A stretch of 64,000 nucleotides of DNA from Podocnemis expansa. Taxonomy: Eukaryota > Chordata > Testudines > Podocnemididae. The notes under the pieces were generated by a model. That model did not search any database, was not told the DNA's origin, and was given only the letters and a program-made list of their open reading frames with translations. Shown in pieces: positions 32,785-43,989 of the stretch (the stretch's first letter is position 1; each line of letters opens with the position of its first letter). The stretch is taken from contig ML682089.1 of assembly GCA_007922195.1 (NCBI GenBank), positions 570,958 through 634,957 of the forward strand, read 5' to 3'. Position numbers and translations under genes: made by a program.

Positions 32785-33575
32785 GGTTTTAGGGGCTGCA
32801 GCCCAGGGCCTCGGGCTAAGAGGAGATGCCACAAAAGTAAATCCAGGTGGCTGGTGAACTGTCCATTTGGGGACCCAGGGAGGCTAGCCACTGGCTTTGC
32901 CCCTTCTGCCTGATGCCACATCCCTTCTACTCCTCTCTCATCAGAGGCCTATCCTGGACAGCCTGAGCACCACTCAGGCTGGCCAGGTGACCCAAATGCT
33001 GAAGAATTCCAGAGCCTGTGCCCCAACACTGCCCCGCTCCAACACACGCTGGCCATCCTGTACCCCAGAACCCTCCACCCCCCACTGCCAAAATACCCGA
33101 GCAACAGGCACAATCCAACCCAGCCCACCCTGTGCCACCGTTCCATGCCATGCCACAGCCCTGCCCCACTCCTGGGCTGGCAGGTCTGCCCCAAGTCCTG
33201 GAGTGCCTCTGGCCTGAGTGCTTCCTATGGCACCATCAGTCATACCACACCACCACGCAGGCCTACCTCACTGCCAGGCTGGCTGGTCTGCCCCAGGCCC
33301 AGCCTGAGCACTCCTTCCCAGCCCCTGGAGCAATGCTGGCCCGTATCACACCAGAGCACCAGCCTGCCCCATCCCTCGTGTGTTTCTGACCCTACTGCCC
33401 CCGGTTCCTGAAATGCTGCTAGTTTGCACTATGCCACAGTGCTGGCCTGCCTCATCCCCAGACTGGATGGTCTGCCCCAGGCCAGCCGGAGAGCTCCCAG
33501 TCTCCAGAATACTATGGCAGGGACCTGTATGTGACCCCACAAAATCTAATAGCCCTGAGCCCATTGGAGAGTTCA
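32785..33575 (+). repeat. Unclassified interspersed repeat U1, copy 2
   Basis: Longer relative of 21935-22438: starts TTTAGGGGCTGCAGCCCAG and ends with CCCCACAAAATCTAATAGCCC. The interior is C-rich with CCAGCCTGAGC/GGCTGGTCTGCCCC-type units. Not coding by any criterion I can apply. Confidence 0.6.
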
Positions 33576-33576
33576 T

Positions 33577-34265
33577 TTGGTCCTGGCTGAGAGATCTAAG
33601 GATTATGCTATATCAGAACAACACCTTGCTAAATGGGTCTCAAACTACATATGCCTTGCATATGAATTCCATAATGAAGAAGTTCCTAATTCATTAAGGA
33701 CATGTTCCACATGGATGCTGTCTACTTCTATTGCATTTCTGAACAATATGGCAGTTACCAATATATATAAGGTGGCCATCCTCAGATTCTTTCACCCAAC
33801 ACTGCAGTATCACAGTGGAATCCTTTGTAGATGCCATCTTTAGACACTATCTTGTCCTTGGCTATACAGGCTGCTTTGAAGGCCCAGCCTCCCCCCAGGG
33901 GCATTACTTTCTAGTCACCTATGGTGGAGCACCCACAGGGACATCACTTGAGGAAAAAGGTTACACACCCTGTGCAGAAACTGTGGTTCTTCAAGCTATG
34001 TCCTCATAGGTGCTCCACCCACTCTCCAGAAAGTAGCATAGGAACTCTACAGCACAGAAGAAGCTGAGAGTTGTTGGACAGCCCAGTGCTATGTTTACCT
34101 CCCAGACACTGCAAGAGAGAGGGGAGATGGGCATGTGTGGTCCAACAGTCACTGCTATTGAGGATTTCCAACTCCAGACACACAGGTGCTCCTGTAGCTC
34201 TGGTGAAGTGCCTGTGGGGGCTATACTTCTCAGAGAACTTCAATTACTGCATAAAGTGAGTAACC
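33577..34265 (+). mobile_element. DIRS 3' remnant (DIRS-4): recombinase tail and terminal repeat
   Basis: 33577-33800 encodes a decayed recombinase C terminus (AKWVSNYICLAYEF, then LSTSIAFLNNMAVTNIYKVAI), aligning in order with the blocks of DIRS-1 and DIRS-2. 33970-34060 carries the terminal-type sequence GGTTCTTCAAGCTATGTCCTC and GGTGCTCCACCC. Everything upstream is gone. Confidence 0.65.
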
Positions 34266-35094
34266 TCCTCTTCAGCAGTTGTCTGTAACATAGCGTAAAA
34301 GAGGTCTCATTAGCATGGACAGTAAAGTCCACCTCAGAGCAGCTCGGACCCGTGGGTTCTTCCGCCAAGTCTCAGATCAGGAGACTGACCGAATCCCAGA
34401 AGCACATCCTCAATAGGCAAAGAGATCCCCTGGCCCTCACCTCTCTTTGTTCCAGCACCTCCGGCTGGCTTCTTGAAGAGAATGGGCCCTGGCCATCTGT
34501 TGGTAAGCCACAGGTGTCCAGCCATTGTCTGGGCCCATGGAACTAGATGGCTATCACACCTGCCCTCTAGGGGCCTCTGCAGCAATCACCCCTTCTTGTC
34601 CCATCACTAGATACTTGTGGCACACATAGGGGAAGCTGAGGCACACAGTATTCATACAAAACATTAAGAAAAGTCCCACTTTTTCACACCGGGTCCAGCT
34701 GGGCACCAGAGGGACCCTTGACTACCCCCATACTGCCCCAAGAACAGCTGGGTTCAGGGGGTGGGGGGGGCGGTGCTTTGAGCAACGCCATCCTGGCTTG
34801 GCTGTGATTGGGTCTGGATGCTCCATGAGCTACTCAGTTTTGCCCTAGGGCCACCCAGAATGATCACACACTGCAACATTCCCCCTGGTGAGAAGGGCCA
34901 GACTTCTTGGGTTGCAGCTGGGACTCTAGAAAAGGATAGGTGAGATGATGGGGGTGCAGAGAGAGCACTAGAGAGTGCCATGAGGCCGGGAGAAGTGGCA
35001 TGAGGCAGCCCAAGGCTCTCTGCTCTGTAATGTGCTAAAGGTCTCCATAGCACTTTCCTCTGGTCAAGCTGATCTTGGCCCCAGTGCTGTTTCA
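34266..35094. other. Unassigned intronic sequence
   Basis: No coding homology or repeat recognised; contains a short G-rich run at about 34757-34772. Confidence 0.5.
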
Positions 35095-35102
35095 GTGCCC
35101 AG

Positions 35103-35389
35103 CAGGGGCGTCGCTGGCCTGGGGAGGGACCCAGGGCACGGGCTCAGGCCCCGCCCCCGGCCCGCAGGCCCCACCCCCCCCAGCCAGGGACAGGGCTGGA
35201 ATCCGCCGCAGGTGGCCAGGCCCTGGATCCTCAGCCAGGGATGGGGCCACCACAGCCACCGGTGGCTGGGCCCTGGATCTTGGCCCGATTGGGCTAGAGA
35301 CTGAGAGGGGGTGGCCCCCTCAGATCCGGGGCACTGGCACTGGGATTTGGGGCACATGCCCCAGGTGTCCAGCGCCAGCGACGCCCCTG
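35103..35389. mobile_element. hAT-type MITE, family M4, next to a splice acceptor
   Basis: 287 bp with 16-bp perfect terminal inverted repeats (CAGGGGCGTCGCTGGC / GCCAGCGACGCCCCTG) and a perfect 8-bp duplication GTGCCCAG (35095-35102 and 35390-35397). Very GC-rich. It ends 44 nt before DNHD1 exon e. A sister copy in opposite orientation is at 51295-51585. Confidence 0.92.
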
Positions 35390-35433
35390 GTGCCCAGGGC
35401 ACCATTTTCAACAGTCTCTGCTTTGCTCTGCAG

Positions 35434-35746
35434 TATGAGCGGATTCTGTACGTCCTGGACCTGCTCCTGGGCTCCAAGCAGCCAGTGCTCCTGGTTGGGG
35501 AGCCAGGCTGTGGGAAGTCATCCTTCGTGGAGCTGCTGATCCGGCCGAATCATGCCTACTATCGCCTTGCCATCTCACCTGCACTCAGCACAGACCATGT
35601 GCGCCATCTCCTGGAGACCCACCTCCTGAGCAGCAGAAGGGACAAGGCCCTACTTGCTGGCCTCCCAACAGCACGGGTCCCTGCTGCCAGGGCTGAGAAG
35701 AGCTGCTTCCGGCTCCTGCTGGATGACCTGCAAGCAGCTGAGTTGG
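35434..35746 (+). CDS. DNHD1: DNHD1 exon e: AAA3 P-loop
   Basis: 313 nt from acceptor CTCTGCAG to donor GTGAGC, phase 0 in and one nucleotide over. It encodes YERILYVLDLLLGSKQP and the Walker A GEPGCGKS (35497-35520), which is intact. Near the end, RLLLDDLQAAEL corresponds to the FVDDLNMP Walker B of dynein AAA3, with the two Asp kept and NMP changed. AAA3 is a regulatory ATPase site in true dyneins; here nucleotide binding is plausible from the P-loop. Confidence 0.9.
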
Positions 35747-36518
35747 GTGAGCACTCATCTCATGCGCAGTGCTGGGAGACCAGGGGACACTGGGCCAGTC
35801 AGTCCCCTGCACCAAACTGGGAATGACTATATTCCCTCTGCAGAGCCTGGCTCAGCTGAGGTCAGGTTCCCTGTGGTCTAGGGGTAGGTTGGGGACCTGA
35901 ATCCCCCTGGTTTGACCCAAACACCCTGTGCCCCAGGGCTAGGCTGAGCTTGGCTTCCACTGGTTTGACCCAGACACACCTTGTCCTTAGTTCAACCCAG
36001 GCGTCCTCTGCCCCAGGGCTAGGCAGGGGGCCTGGTTTGACCCAGACACCCCCTGTCCCGGGGTAGGTGGGTCCCAGCTCCTATGGCTAGGGATGGACAC
36101 CTCCACACACACCCCGTGCTCCCAGGCTCTGCTGGGCCAAGCACCCACTCATTGGAAGCAGGACACCCACCATCCTCATACCTCTCCCCCAGGGCTCCAG
36201 TGGACCCAGCTCTCTGTTGCTGGGGCTTGCACTTGCCTTCCCTCCCCATCTCATGCGCACTGGGCACAGTTCACCCATGCTGGTGTTTTGATGCCCCAAT
36301 ACCCCCAGGTTCTGCTGGACTCAGCTCCCATTTAAGGGGCCTGGACACACACTCCCCACACACACACGCCCAGGATTCCACTGGGTGGTTTTCCCTGGCT
36401 GAGCCCTGAGCCTTGTCCCTTCCCCATGGGCCTGCCACTTGGCTCCTAGAGGAGCCCGTGGGGGATTGTGTAGGATAGACAGGCTGTTCCAGGCTGTGAT
36501 GGCCCTTTTCTCTCCTAG
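35747..36518 (+). other. DNHD1 intron e-f
   Basis: 772 nt of CCC/CAG-rich sequence containing several diverged repeats of a TTTGACCCAGACACCCCTG-like unit (about 35910-36060). No exon recognised. Confidence 0.7.
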
Positions 36519-38187
36519 ATCCCAGGCGAGAGAGTCACCCCATGGTAGAGACCCTGCGCCAGGCCCTCTCACACCAGGCGCTCTACAGTACGGAGACGGT
36601 GAAACTCCAACATTTCCCATCAGAAGGGTTCAGTTGCTTTGGTACAGCAGCTGCCCCAGCAGTTGGTGTGCACCCTCTCTCACCTCGCTTCACTAGGCTC
36701 TTCAGCATCCTCTCGCTGCCCACTGTCTCCAGGGAGTCTCTGGTCAGCTTCCACTCCCCTGGGGTCCTGGCCTGGCTGGAAAAGTTCCCCCTGCTGGCCA
36801 GGCACCACGAGCTGGCTGCTGCTCTGGTTGGGGCCACAGTGGACGTCTATGAGGCTGTGAAGACAAGGTTCCGCCCCTCACCGGCCTGCTACCCCTACCA
36901 CTTCTCCTACCACCATATCAAGAAGGTTCTCAAGGGCCTCTTCCTTCTGCGGCCCTGCCCAGGGATCCACCTCACCAGCCCCTGGGAAAACCCCAGCATC
37001 TCCAAGGGCACAAAGAAAAACCAGTTGGGTATAAGCTTTAGTCTCACACTGAGCACCCGGGTCATTGTCCGCCTCTGGCTGCACGAGTCGCTGCGCACCT
37101 TCTGTGACCCACTGCTGTCGGAGCATGAGCAGCAGGAGAGCAGCCAGCTGCTGCTGGACATCGCAGTCAGCACCTTCTGCACAAAGAGGAGTGTGCTAAG
37201 GGTGCTCTCCACCAGCCACAGGGAGCCGCCTGCCAGCCAAGGAGCACCCACAGAGATTGGAGCTGAGGAGGCCATGCTGGCTGGCAGCCCTGAGGAACCC
37301 TTCTCCCAGAGCGGCAGCGATGTGGACTTCCCAGATGTCTTCGATCCCATAGAGCAGGCCCCGGCTCTGGCCCTGCACCAGCCACAGGCAGCTGCAGTTG
37401 AGGGGTCTGCCCTGGGGGCACAGGAGCCTGAGGAGGCAGTGGAGAGTGAGAGGAAGAGAGGGGGGACTTCTCTCCAGCCCTCTCCAGTCCGACACCCTCA
37501 CTTCCAGGAGCAGCCCTCTCCCATGGGGCGCCACATCAGCACTCGCAGAGCTACTGCCCTGAGGAGCAAACACAGGTCTTCCACCAGGAAGGAGAGCACC
37601 AAGCCACTGCTACCTTCCCATCTCCTGCTGCTGCCAGGAGAGGAGGTGCACAACATCCTCTTCAGCAGGGAGCTGGGGCTGGCCTCCTCCAGCCAAGAGA
37701 ACCCCTACCAGGAGAGGAGCTGGGACGCCATTGAGCAGCAGCTCAGCACCATCCTGCCCAGAGGCTTCGTGGTGTGCCGAGAAGTCACTCAGCACCTGGT
37801 GCGCCTGCTGCGGGTGCTGTGCTGCCCAGATGGGCATGGGGCCCTCATCGCCCTGCACCTCTCCACTGGCAGGAGATCTCTGGTGGCCCTGGCTGCCCGC
37901 ATCACCAACTCCCAGCTCTTTGAGCTGGTGGAGGAGGTGGAGGAGTGGGAGGTCAGGGACCTAATCAGAAAAGCCAGCCGGCAGGCAGGTATCCTGAGCA
38001 AGAGTGCAGTTCTGTTGGTACACCAGGGGGTGGGGCAGGCCACCATGCAGAAGGTGGTGAATGTGATGAGAGAGGGTACCTACCCTGGCCTGTACACCAC
38101 TGAAGACACTGCACACATCGTGAAGGAATTGCTGCAGGAGAACCAGACCCTCAAAAGGACCATGAGACCCAGCATGGTGATAGAAAG
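36519..38187 (+). CDS. DNHD1: DNHD1 exon f: rest of AAA3 and AAA4
   Basis: 1,669 nt. Acceptor CTCTCCTAG; the first codon is completed by G of exon e. MVETLRQALSHQALYS matches the AAA3 PxELLRQxxDHxxYD helix. The GGGR sensor region reads AAAPAVGVHP. A long acidic/Ser-rich insert spans about 37200-37600. AAA4 follows: STILPRGFVVCREVTQHLVR and, at about 37850-37884, ALHLSTGRRSL where motors have GVGGSGKQSL. The AAA4 P-loop Lys is therefore Arg and the glycines are lost. The donor AAG|GTTTGG is weak but is the only one giving the phase (2) required by exon g, joining MVIER to FYQFVREKLH. Without splicing, the frame reads on to a stop at 38228-38230. Confidence 0.88.
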
Positions 38188-38690
38188 GTTTGGGGAAGCC
38201 GTGAGAAAGGGCATGGCCAAGGGAAGTTGAGGGTGGCTTGAGCTGGGCAGGCCTAGAGGAGGTGACCCCAAGGATGAGGCTGGGATCCCTTAGCCGGGCA
38301 GGTTTAATGTAGCCAACCGGGGGGGGGGGGGGGAATGTTGTGACACCCACCTCTGTATTGAGAGGAGTGCACAGGCTCTGGACCTCGTCTGCCCTGTGGG
38401 AGGCTCACACAGGCCTTGCCCACATGTTGGAGGGCATCCTCTTTTTCATCAATGATATTTGGAGAAAGAAAAGGAATTCCTGCCAGGCCTGCAGTGATAC
38501 CCTGCCGGGGCAGGGCAGGCCTCAAACCCAGCTGAAGACCAGGGCCAGATGGTGACAGACCCTCCTGGCATCAGGGGTCTCTGGGGGCAGAGTACTATCA
38601 GTCCCCCTCAGACTGGAATGGGAGTATGGTGTCACTCCTACATGTCAGGGAGTCACCTTATTTTCCTCAGCCCCTTTCCCTTTTCTTCAG
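38188..38690 (+). other. DNHD1 intron f-g
   Basis: 503 nt with a 15-G homopolymer at 38319-38333 and acceptor TTTTCTTCAG. No transposon recognised. Confidence 0.75.
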
Positions 38691-38920
38691 ATTCTACCAG
38701 TTTGTGAGAGAAAAGCTACACGTGCTGCTGCTGCTGGATGGGCGCAAGGGCCAGGTTCAGGACAGAGGGGCCTTTGGCTACCCTACAGCTATGGCCACAG
38801 CCCTGCTTTCCCTCACCTGCAGCACTGATGTGTACCAGCCCTGGAGCCATACAGACCTGGTGCAAGTCGCTACCTGGCACCTGGAAAAGGCTCGCAGCCA
38901 GCAACCCTTGCAGAACCCAG
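38691..38920 (+). CDS. DNHD1: DNHD1 exon g: AAA4 end
   Basis: 230 nt. It encodes FYQFVREKLHVLLLLDGRKG, the counterpart of the dynein FFxxRVRxNLHVVLxxSPxG helix after AAA4. It continues with FGYPTAMATALLSLTCSTDVY and WSHTDLVQVATWHLEKA (AL..VA..FL pattern). Donor GTGAGG; one nucleotide is carried over. Confidence 0.88.
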
Positions 38921-39116
38921 GTGAGGGGCTTAGTGCAGCTTCTAGCTTCCCTGTCTCTCGTGGAGCCTGTTGGCCATGGGAGCCAGTCCAGGTTCTGTGC
39001 AGGACACAGCACCAACTGCCTGGCTCCTTGCACTGGCCAGCTCCAGCTTCTAGCCCTGCTGCCTCCTCTCCGGTGCCTCATGCGGTCCTTAGCCTGACTC
39101 CTTGTTTCTCTCTTAG

Positions 39117-39321
39117 TCCCAACATCGCTGCAGGCCCCAGAGAATTCACTTGACAGCATTGTGACAGCCATGGCTCTGATTCACCGCTCTGCCAGGTGCT
39201 ATGCCATGCACCTGGCCCCCAGCACACCCCTTGTCACCCCAAAGACCTTCCTGGATTTCCTTCACATCTTCCTCATGCTCTCAGCACAGCTGCAAAGCCG
39301 GTGCCGTACTCAGGCTGATCG
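39117..39321 (+). CDS. DNHD1: DNHD1 exon h: base of the stalk
   Basis: 205 nt. It encodes VTAMALIHRSARCYA, then TPKTFLDFLHIFLMLSAQL, matching the dynein segment where TPxxYLxFIxxFxxLL leads into the first stalk helix. Acceptor CTCTCTTAG, donor GTGAGG; two nucleotides are carried over, completing an Arg codon with exon i. Confidence 0.88.
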
Positions 39322-39996
39322 GTGAGGAATGAGGCCAAACGCTGATCTTCCGCTCACTGAGCCATCTACACTTATGGTGCTTTTCGGTGGCAGTCAATGG
39401 CAGATACTCAAGGCATGTAAACTATTTTGTGTATCTGCCAGTGACTTTCTAAGCTGCCTGGATGCACTGGGGGAAGCCGACAGCAAATGGCATGCAGTCA
39501 GCTTTTAGCAACTCCTGTTAGGGGGCAGAAGTTGCTATGGAGACTGCTGGGGCGCAGCACCGAGTTCATACTCAGTGCTGAGTCAGGCCTGGAAGGTCAT
39601 GCTGACATACCCTGAGCCACCAGGCCCCATGTGCTCCCCCTCTGCCCCAAGCTCTGGGAAGTGTGCTTCCCCACAGCCTTGTGACTAATGGTCATTGTGA
39701 ATGGGGCTTAGGTGTGGATGGTAAACTTCACATATCAAGAATGGCCAGGCAGGCCAAGAGGGCCCACCCTGCCCCCATTTTAACAGTGTGGTAGCAGCAA
39801 TGTGTGGGCCCTGCAAACACAGCTCCTGGCAGGTGGGGGTGTGTGTATGTGTGTGTGTGTGTGTGTGCGTGCATGTGTCTGTGCGAGAGAAAGGAGCTGT
39901 TGTGCCTAAGGTGATGTGGCTAAAGGAGAGAATGGGGACTGGGTGCCTCCTTTCCCTGCCTCTGCACCAGGCATATATGTGGCTCTCCATCCAGTT
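39322..39996 (+). other. Intron h-i, unassigned 5' part
   Basis: Start of a 10.4 kb intron. Contains a (GT)n microsatellite at about 39838-39878 and otherwise nothing recognised. Confidence 0.6.
39838..39878. repeat. (GT)n microsatellite
   Basis: About 17 GT-type dinucleotides with a few interruptions (GTAT, GTGC). Confidence 0.9.
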
Positions 39997-42910
39997 CTTG
40001 CTCCTGTCTTTTCTGACTATAGGGGTATGCACACCTGCATGCACAGTCACTGGAGACTTTTTTACTATAGCAGTAGCCATAGACTCAGCTTGGGCGCCTT
40101 CTGGAGTCCCACCCTTGCACCCTGGTATATCAGGCTTTCCGGGTCTACACCTTCTCAGTTCCTTCTTTCTGCCTCTGTAGGTCACTGAAACTGCACTCTT
40201 GGAAGTCTATGCTCATTTGTTAGCACCTAGCTATAGTTGTTAGTATAAGTAGTAGCTGAACTTTTTTTCCAGTTCATCCTTGAGGACCCTGCTACAGGCA
40301 GTGCCCAAGTCCCCAGGGTCATTCAAGTCCTGTACTCAGAAAGAAAGAGAGAACTACCTTAAAGCTTCTCATGGAAGCTGCTCTGAGACCAATGGCAGAG
40401 ATAGTGGGGACCCCTTCAGCACCGAGTATAACATTGGTTCAGAGCACACAGTTGACCTCGGCATCAGGCCCATCTACTGTGGGGACAACAGACTTGGCAC
40501 CTTCCCTGCCCCATCACTGCAGTGCCTTGCCTAACTGGAAAGTGAAGAAACCCTAAGAGGAGCTTGCAGAGCCAACTAAGGGGGCTGATGACGAAAGACC
40601 TACCTCATCTGCGCCAGCACCAGGAGGTGTAGCTGTTACACCGGCTCACCTGTCCCTGCACGGAGCTCCATCCCTGACTGCGGGGAGCACAAGGGTGTCT
40701 CTGCCATGTCCGATCCCCTCCATGCCAGAAGTCTTCCGAGCAGCAAGGGACCTGATGGACCTCCCCAGCCTGCTTAACCAGTCTCTGGAGGCAGCCCAAC
40801 CCAGGGTGGCAGGCCTCAGGAGGAGCCTCAGTGATGGGAGTCACAATCCACAGCTGAAAATGAGGAAAAGCTGCGCCACCGTGCCAGCCCCTGTTGCCGA
40901 AGTGGCACCGCAAGTGGAGCCTGACATCCAGCTCCACCTCTTGGTCCTGGGCAGGCTCTGAGTGCTCTGCAGCACCATTGAGTTCGCCTCCATGCCCAGG
41001 CAACAGAATTCGGTCACCAAGGGAACACCACCGTAGGGGAGGCACAGGATCTGACAGGACCGCAGATCCCCATCACTGGGCTCATAGCCCCAACTCACTG
41101 GGCTAATCCATCAATAAGAAACTCCAACATCATCGGAATTATGCCTCAGCATCTCCGAGCCCAGTACAACACTGTAGAGACTCATCCAGAGCGTCCTACA
41201 GGTCTGATGGCTCATCTTGGGCATTAAAGCAGCATGGGGGGAAACCAAAGAGGCCCCAGTTCCCCCCATTGCCCTTTCAGGACCCTGCTACAAAGCCAAT
41301 GGTCAGCTCAGTGGAGGTATTGAGGCCCATGGCCCCCCCTGGGGGAACTGGATTCTTGCCTACCAGGCTCAGTGGCGGCACAACAGTGACCCCGATCTGA
41401 TACAGGGAACTTAGACATGCAGGAAGGTGTGTCTAGGGCTACAGAGCACTCTATTATTCCCAATTGCTTCCTCAATCAACATCTCCTTCCCCTGAGGAAC
41501 CAGGAGGGCAATCCCTCTCTGGGCATAATGACGATTTCAAGGCTTACCAAAATTTACTCAGATGTGTAGCCTCCAACTTAAATCTGAAAGCTGAGGCGCT
41601 GAGAGATTCATCTGATGGTCTTTTTAATGTTTTATCCTTGGGAACACCTTCAAAAATCGCACTCCTGGTACATAAAGGGTTGCTAAAGATAGCTGAGGCG
41701 CTGTGGCAAAACCTTTAATCAATGTCTTCAACCCCAAAAGCAGCTGAAAAGGAGTACTTTATTTCAGCCAAGGGTCTGGAATACCTTTTCACCCACCCAT
41801 CACTGGATGCGCTTGTGGTTGAAGCAGCTAATCAGCAGGACAGACAGGGCCAGCCCAAAAAATAAAGACCTAAAAAGACTCGATTCATCTGGAAAAAAAG
41901 ATTTATTCTTTATTTAGCCTCCACTTCCTGGTAGTGAACCATCAGGCCCTCTTTGGAAAATATAATTAAAACCTCTGGAGCACCTTCCAATGATTTGGGG
42001 CGTTACTTCCACAGAAGCACAGATCATATTTTTCAGCTCTCCTGGAAGCAGGTTTGGCAGTAGCCAAAGAGGTCCTCCAGATGGCATATGATTCAGCAGA
42101 CCTTGCAGGGTGCTCAATGGCTTCAGTGATTTGCTTATGATTTTCTTCTTGGCTCCGGGCGTCAGGTCTCTCACACGAGGTTCAAAATGTAATTCAGAAC
42201 ACCATTCGAGGGGTCAGATCTGTTCTCTGAAATGACAGATGAAAAGCTCCATGGGCTGAAAGACTCCAGAGCTTCCCTTGAGTCCCTTGGTCTTTACACC
42301 CACTACTTGAACCATCTCACATTCAGACCTCCACCACGTCCACAATTCAGGCTGCAAAGTCAAAGGTTTCAGATGCAAAAGACACAAGAACAGATACAGG
42401 ATCCAAGGAAGGTGTCCATCGTATTCAGATTCAGTGTCAGGAACATTCAGACAAAGCCAAGCAAAATGCCTCAGTGATAACAAGCATCATTTTTGAGGAT
42501 GCGCCCAAGGGTGATGACCCACTCTTCCCATGGACCCCTTTCCTCCCTTCCTGAACGCCCTTTCTTATTTTTCATCCCATTGGTCCAGGATTACAATTGG
42601 GTTCTCAGTGCTGTATCCAGAAGTTATTTGATCCAGTTTTGTTCCAAACCATCACCCTCCCCCCGGCTTCCCTGTCCCTTTCCAGGGACTTCTCTCACTA
42701 ACCAATCATGACCAAGGCAGTGGATTCACTGTTATCCCTTGGATCAGTGGTACCTATCCCTCATGTTCAAGAGGGGAGAGGTTTCTATTCTCGTTATTTT
42801 TTGATTCCCAAGTCCAACGGGGATCTGAGGCCTATTCTAGACCCCTGAACCCTCAACAGGTATATAAAGAAACAGAAGTTTCACATGGTATCCCTTTCTT
42901 CCATTATCCC
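39997..42910 (+). mobile_element. DIRS-3: left terminal repeat, decayed gag and RT start
   Basis: 39997-40200 is the left terminal repeat, pairing with 49192-49415. 40260-42480 is a heavily mutated gag. A 41464-41718 frame has DFKAYQNLLRCVASNLNLK, then after a stop KEYFISAKGLEYLFTHPS and LVVEAANQQDRQGQP (41740-41850), and HGLKDSRASLESLGLYT at 42241-42291. RT begins at about 42770 (GFYSRYFLIPKSNGDLRPIL, YIKKQKFHMVSL) and stops abruptly at 42910, where LTR-A starts. The rest of RT, RNase H and the recombinase are absent. Confidence 0.8.
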
Positions 42911-43989
42911 TGTGACACTGTCTGGGTCTAGGGGACTGGTTATGATTATTTTTCATATTAATATTTCATATTTGCAAGATTTCCATGTTTGGTATCAGTA
43001 GAAAAGCTGTAATCAGCTAAGAATGATTATATGGTTTATATGTAGGTATCATGCCTGTATTTGAAATTAGATATCTATTTGTTTTATGTGTGTTCCAAGT
43101 GATTTGATTTTAAGGCATTCCCAGACTGGCTGTCTGCAAAAACATTATCTTCCTGATGGCCCATCAAGGCAACTCCCAGTTGAAGTGGGCCTAGGAGAAA
43201 ACCTGTTTGGCCAGTCACCCAAGCTGACCACGTGACTCAAGTCCATTTTGATTTGGCAAGGACCCTGAGAGCATGGGGAAGGCCAGAGGTGATAAAAGGC
43301 CATAGCCCATTCTGTCTTTAGTCTTCAAGCTGCATCCTGCAATCAATATTCTCCTCTGGAACTGTTCTTCTGCAACTGAACAAAGGACTAAGACCCACCC
43401 AGCTGCTGGGTGCACACTAGAGGAGTTGGATTAACCTGCAAACTACAGATACTTCAAGGACTTGCTTTCTATGGACTCTAAATCATTTGTATGTATGCAA
43501 TTCACTTTGACCCTTTTAACATCTCTCATATTTTGTTTCTTTTCTATTAACCCTTTACTTGTAGTTGCTAAAGGATTGGCTGGCAGCATGGTATTTTGTG
43601 TAAGATCCAAGCCTATATTGTTCTCATAGACTCATAGACTCTAAGGTCAGAAGGGACCAATATGATCATCTAGTCTGACCTCCCGCACACTGCAGGCAAC
43701 AAAACCTCATCCACCCATTCCTACAATGAACCTCAAACCCATAACTGAGCTATTAAAGTCCTCAAATCATTATTTAAGGACTTTAATACAGAGAATCAAC
43801 TAGCAAGTGAGCCATGCCCAATGCTACAGAGGAAGGCAAAAAAAAACCCAGCACCCAAACCAATCTGCCCTGGGGGAAAATTCCTTCCCAACCCCAAATA
43901 TGGTGATCAGTTAAACCCTGAGCATGAGGGCAAGTCCACAACAGCCAGTCAAGAAGAACTTCTCTGTAATACCTCAGAACCCACTTGAT

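Noticed and set aside
33000..33400. Pro/Gln-rich open frames at 32897-33411
   Set aside because: Overlapping frames on both strands in a C-rich repeat, without start context or homology.
39685..40185. Minus-strand open frame with a His-Thr repeat
   Set aside because: It is the translation of the (GT)n microsatellite and a DIRS terminal repeat.
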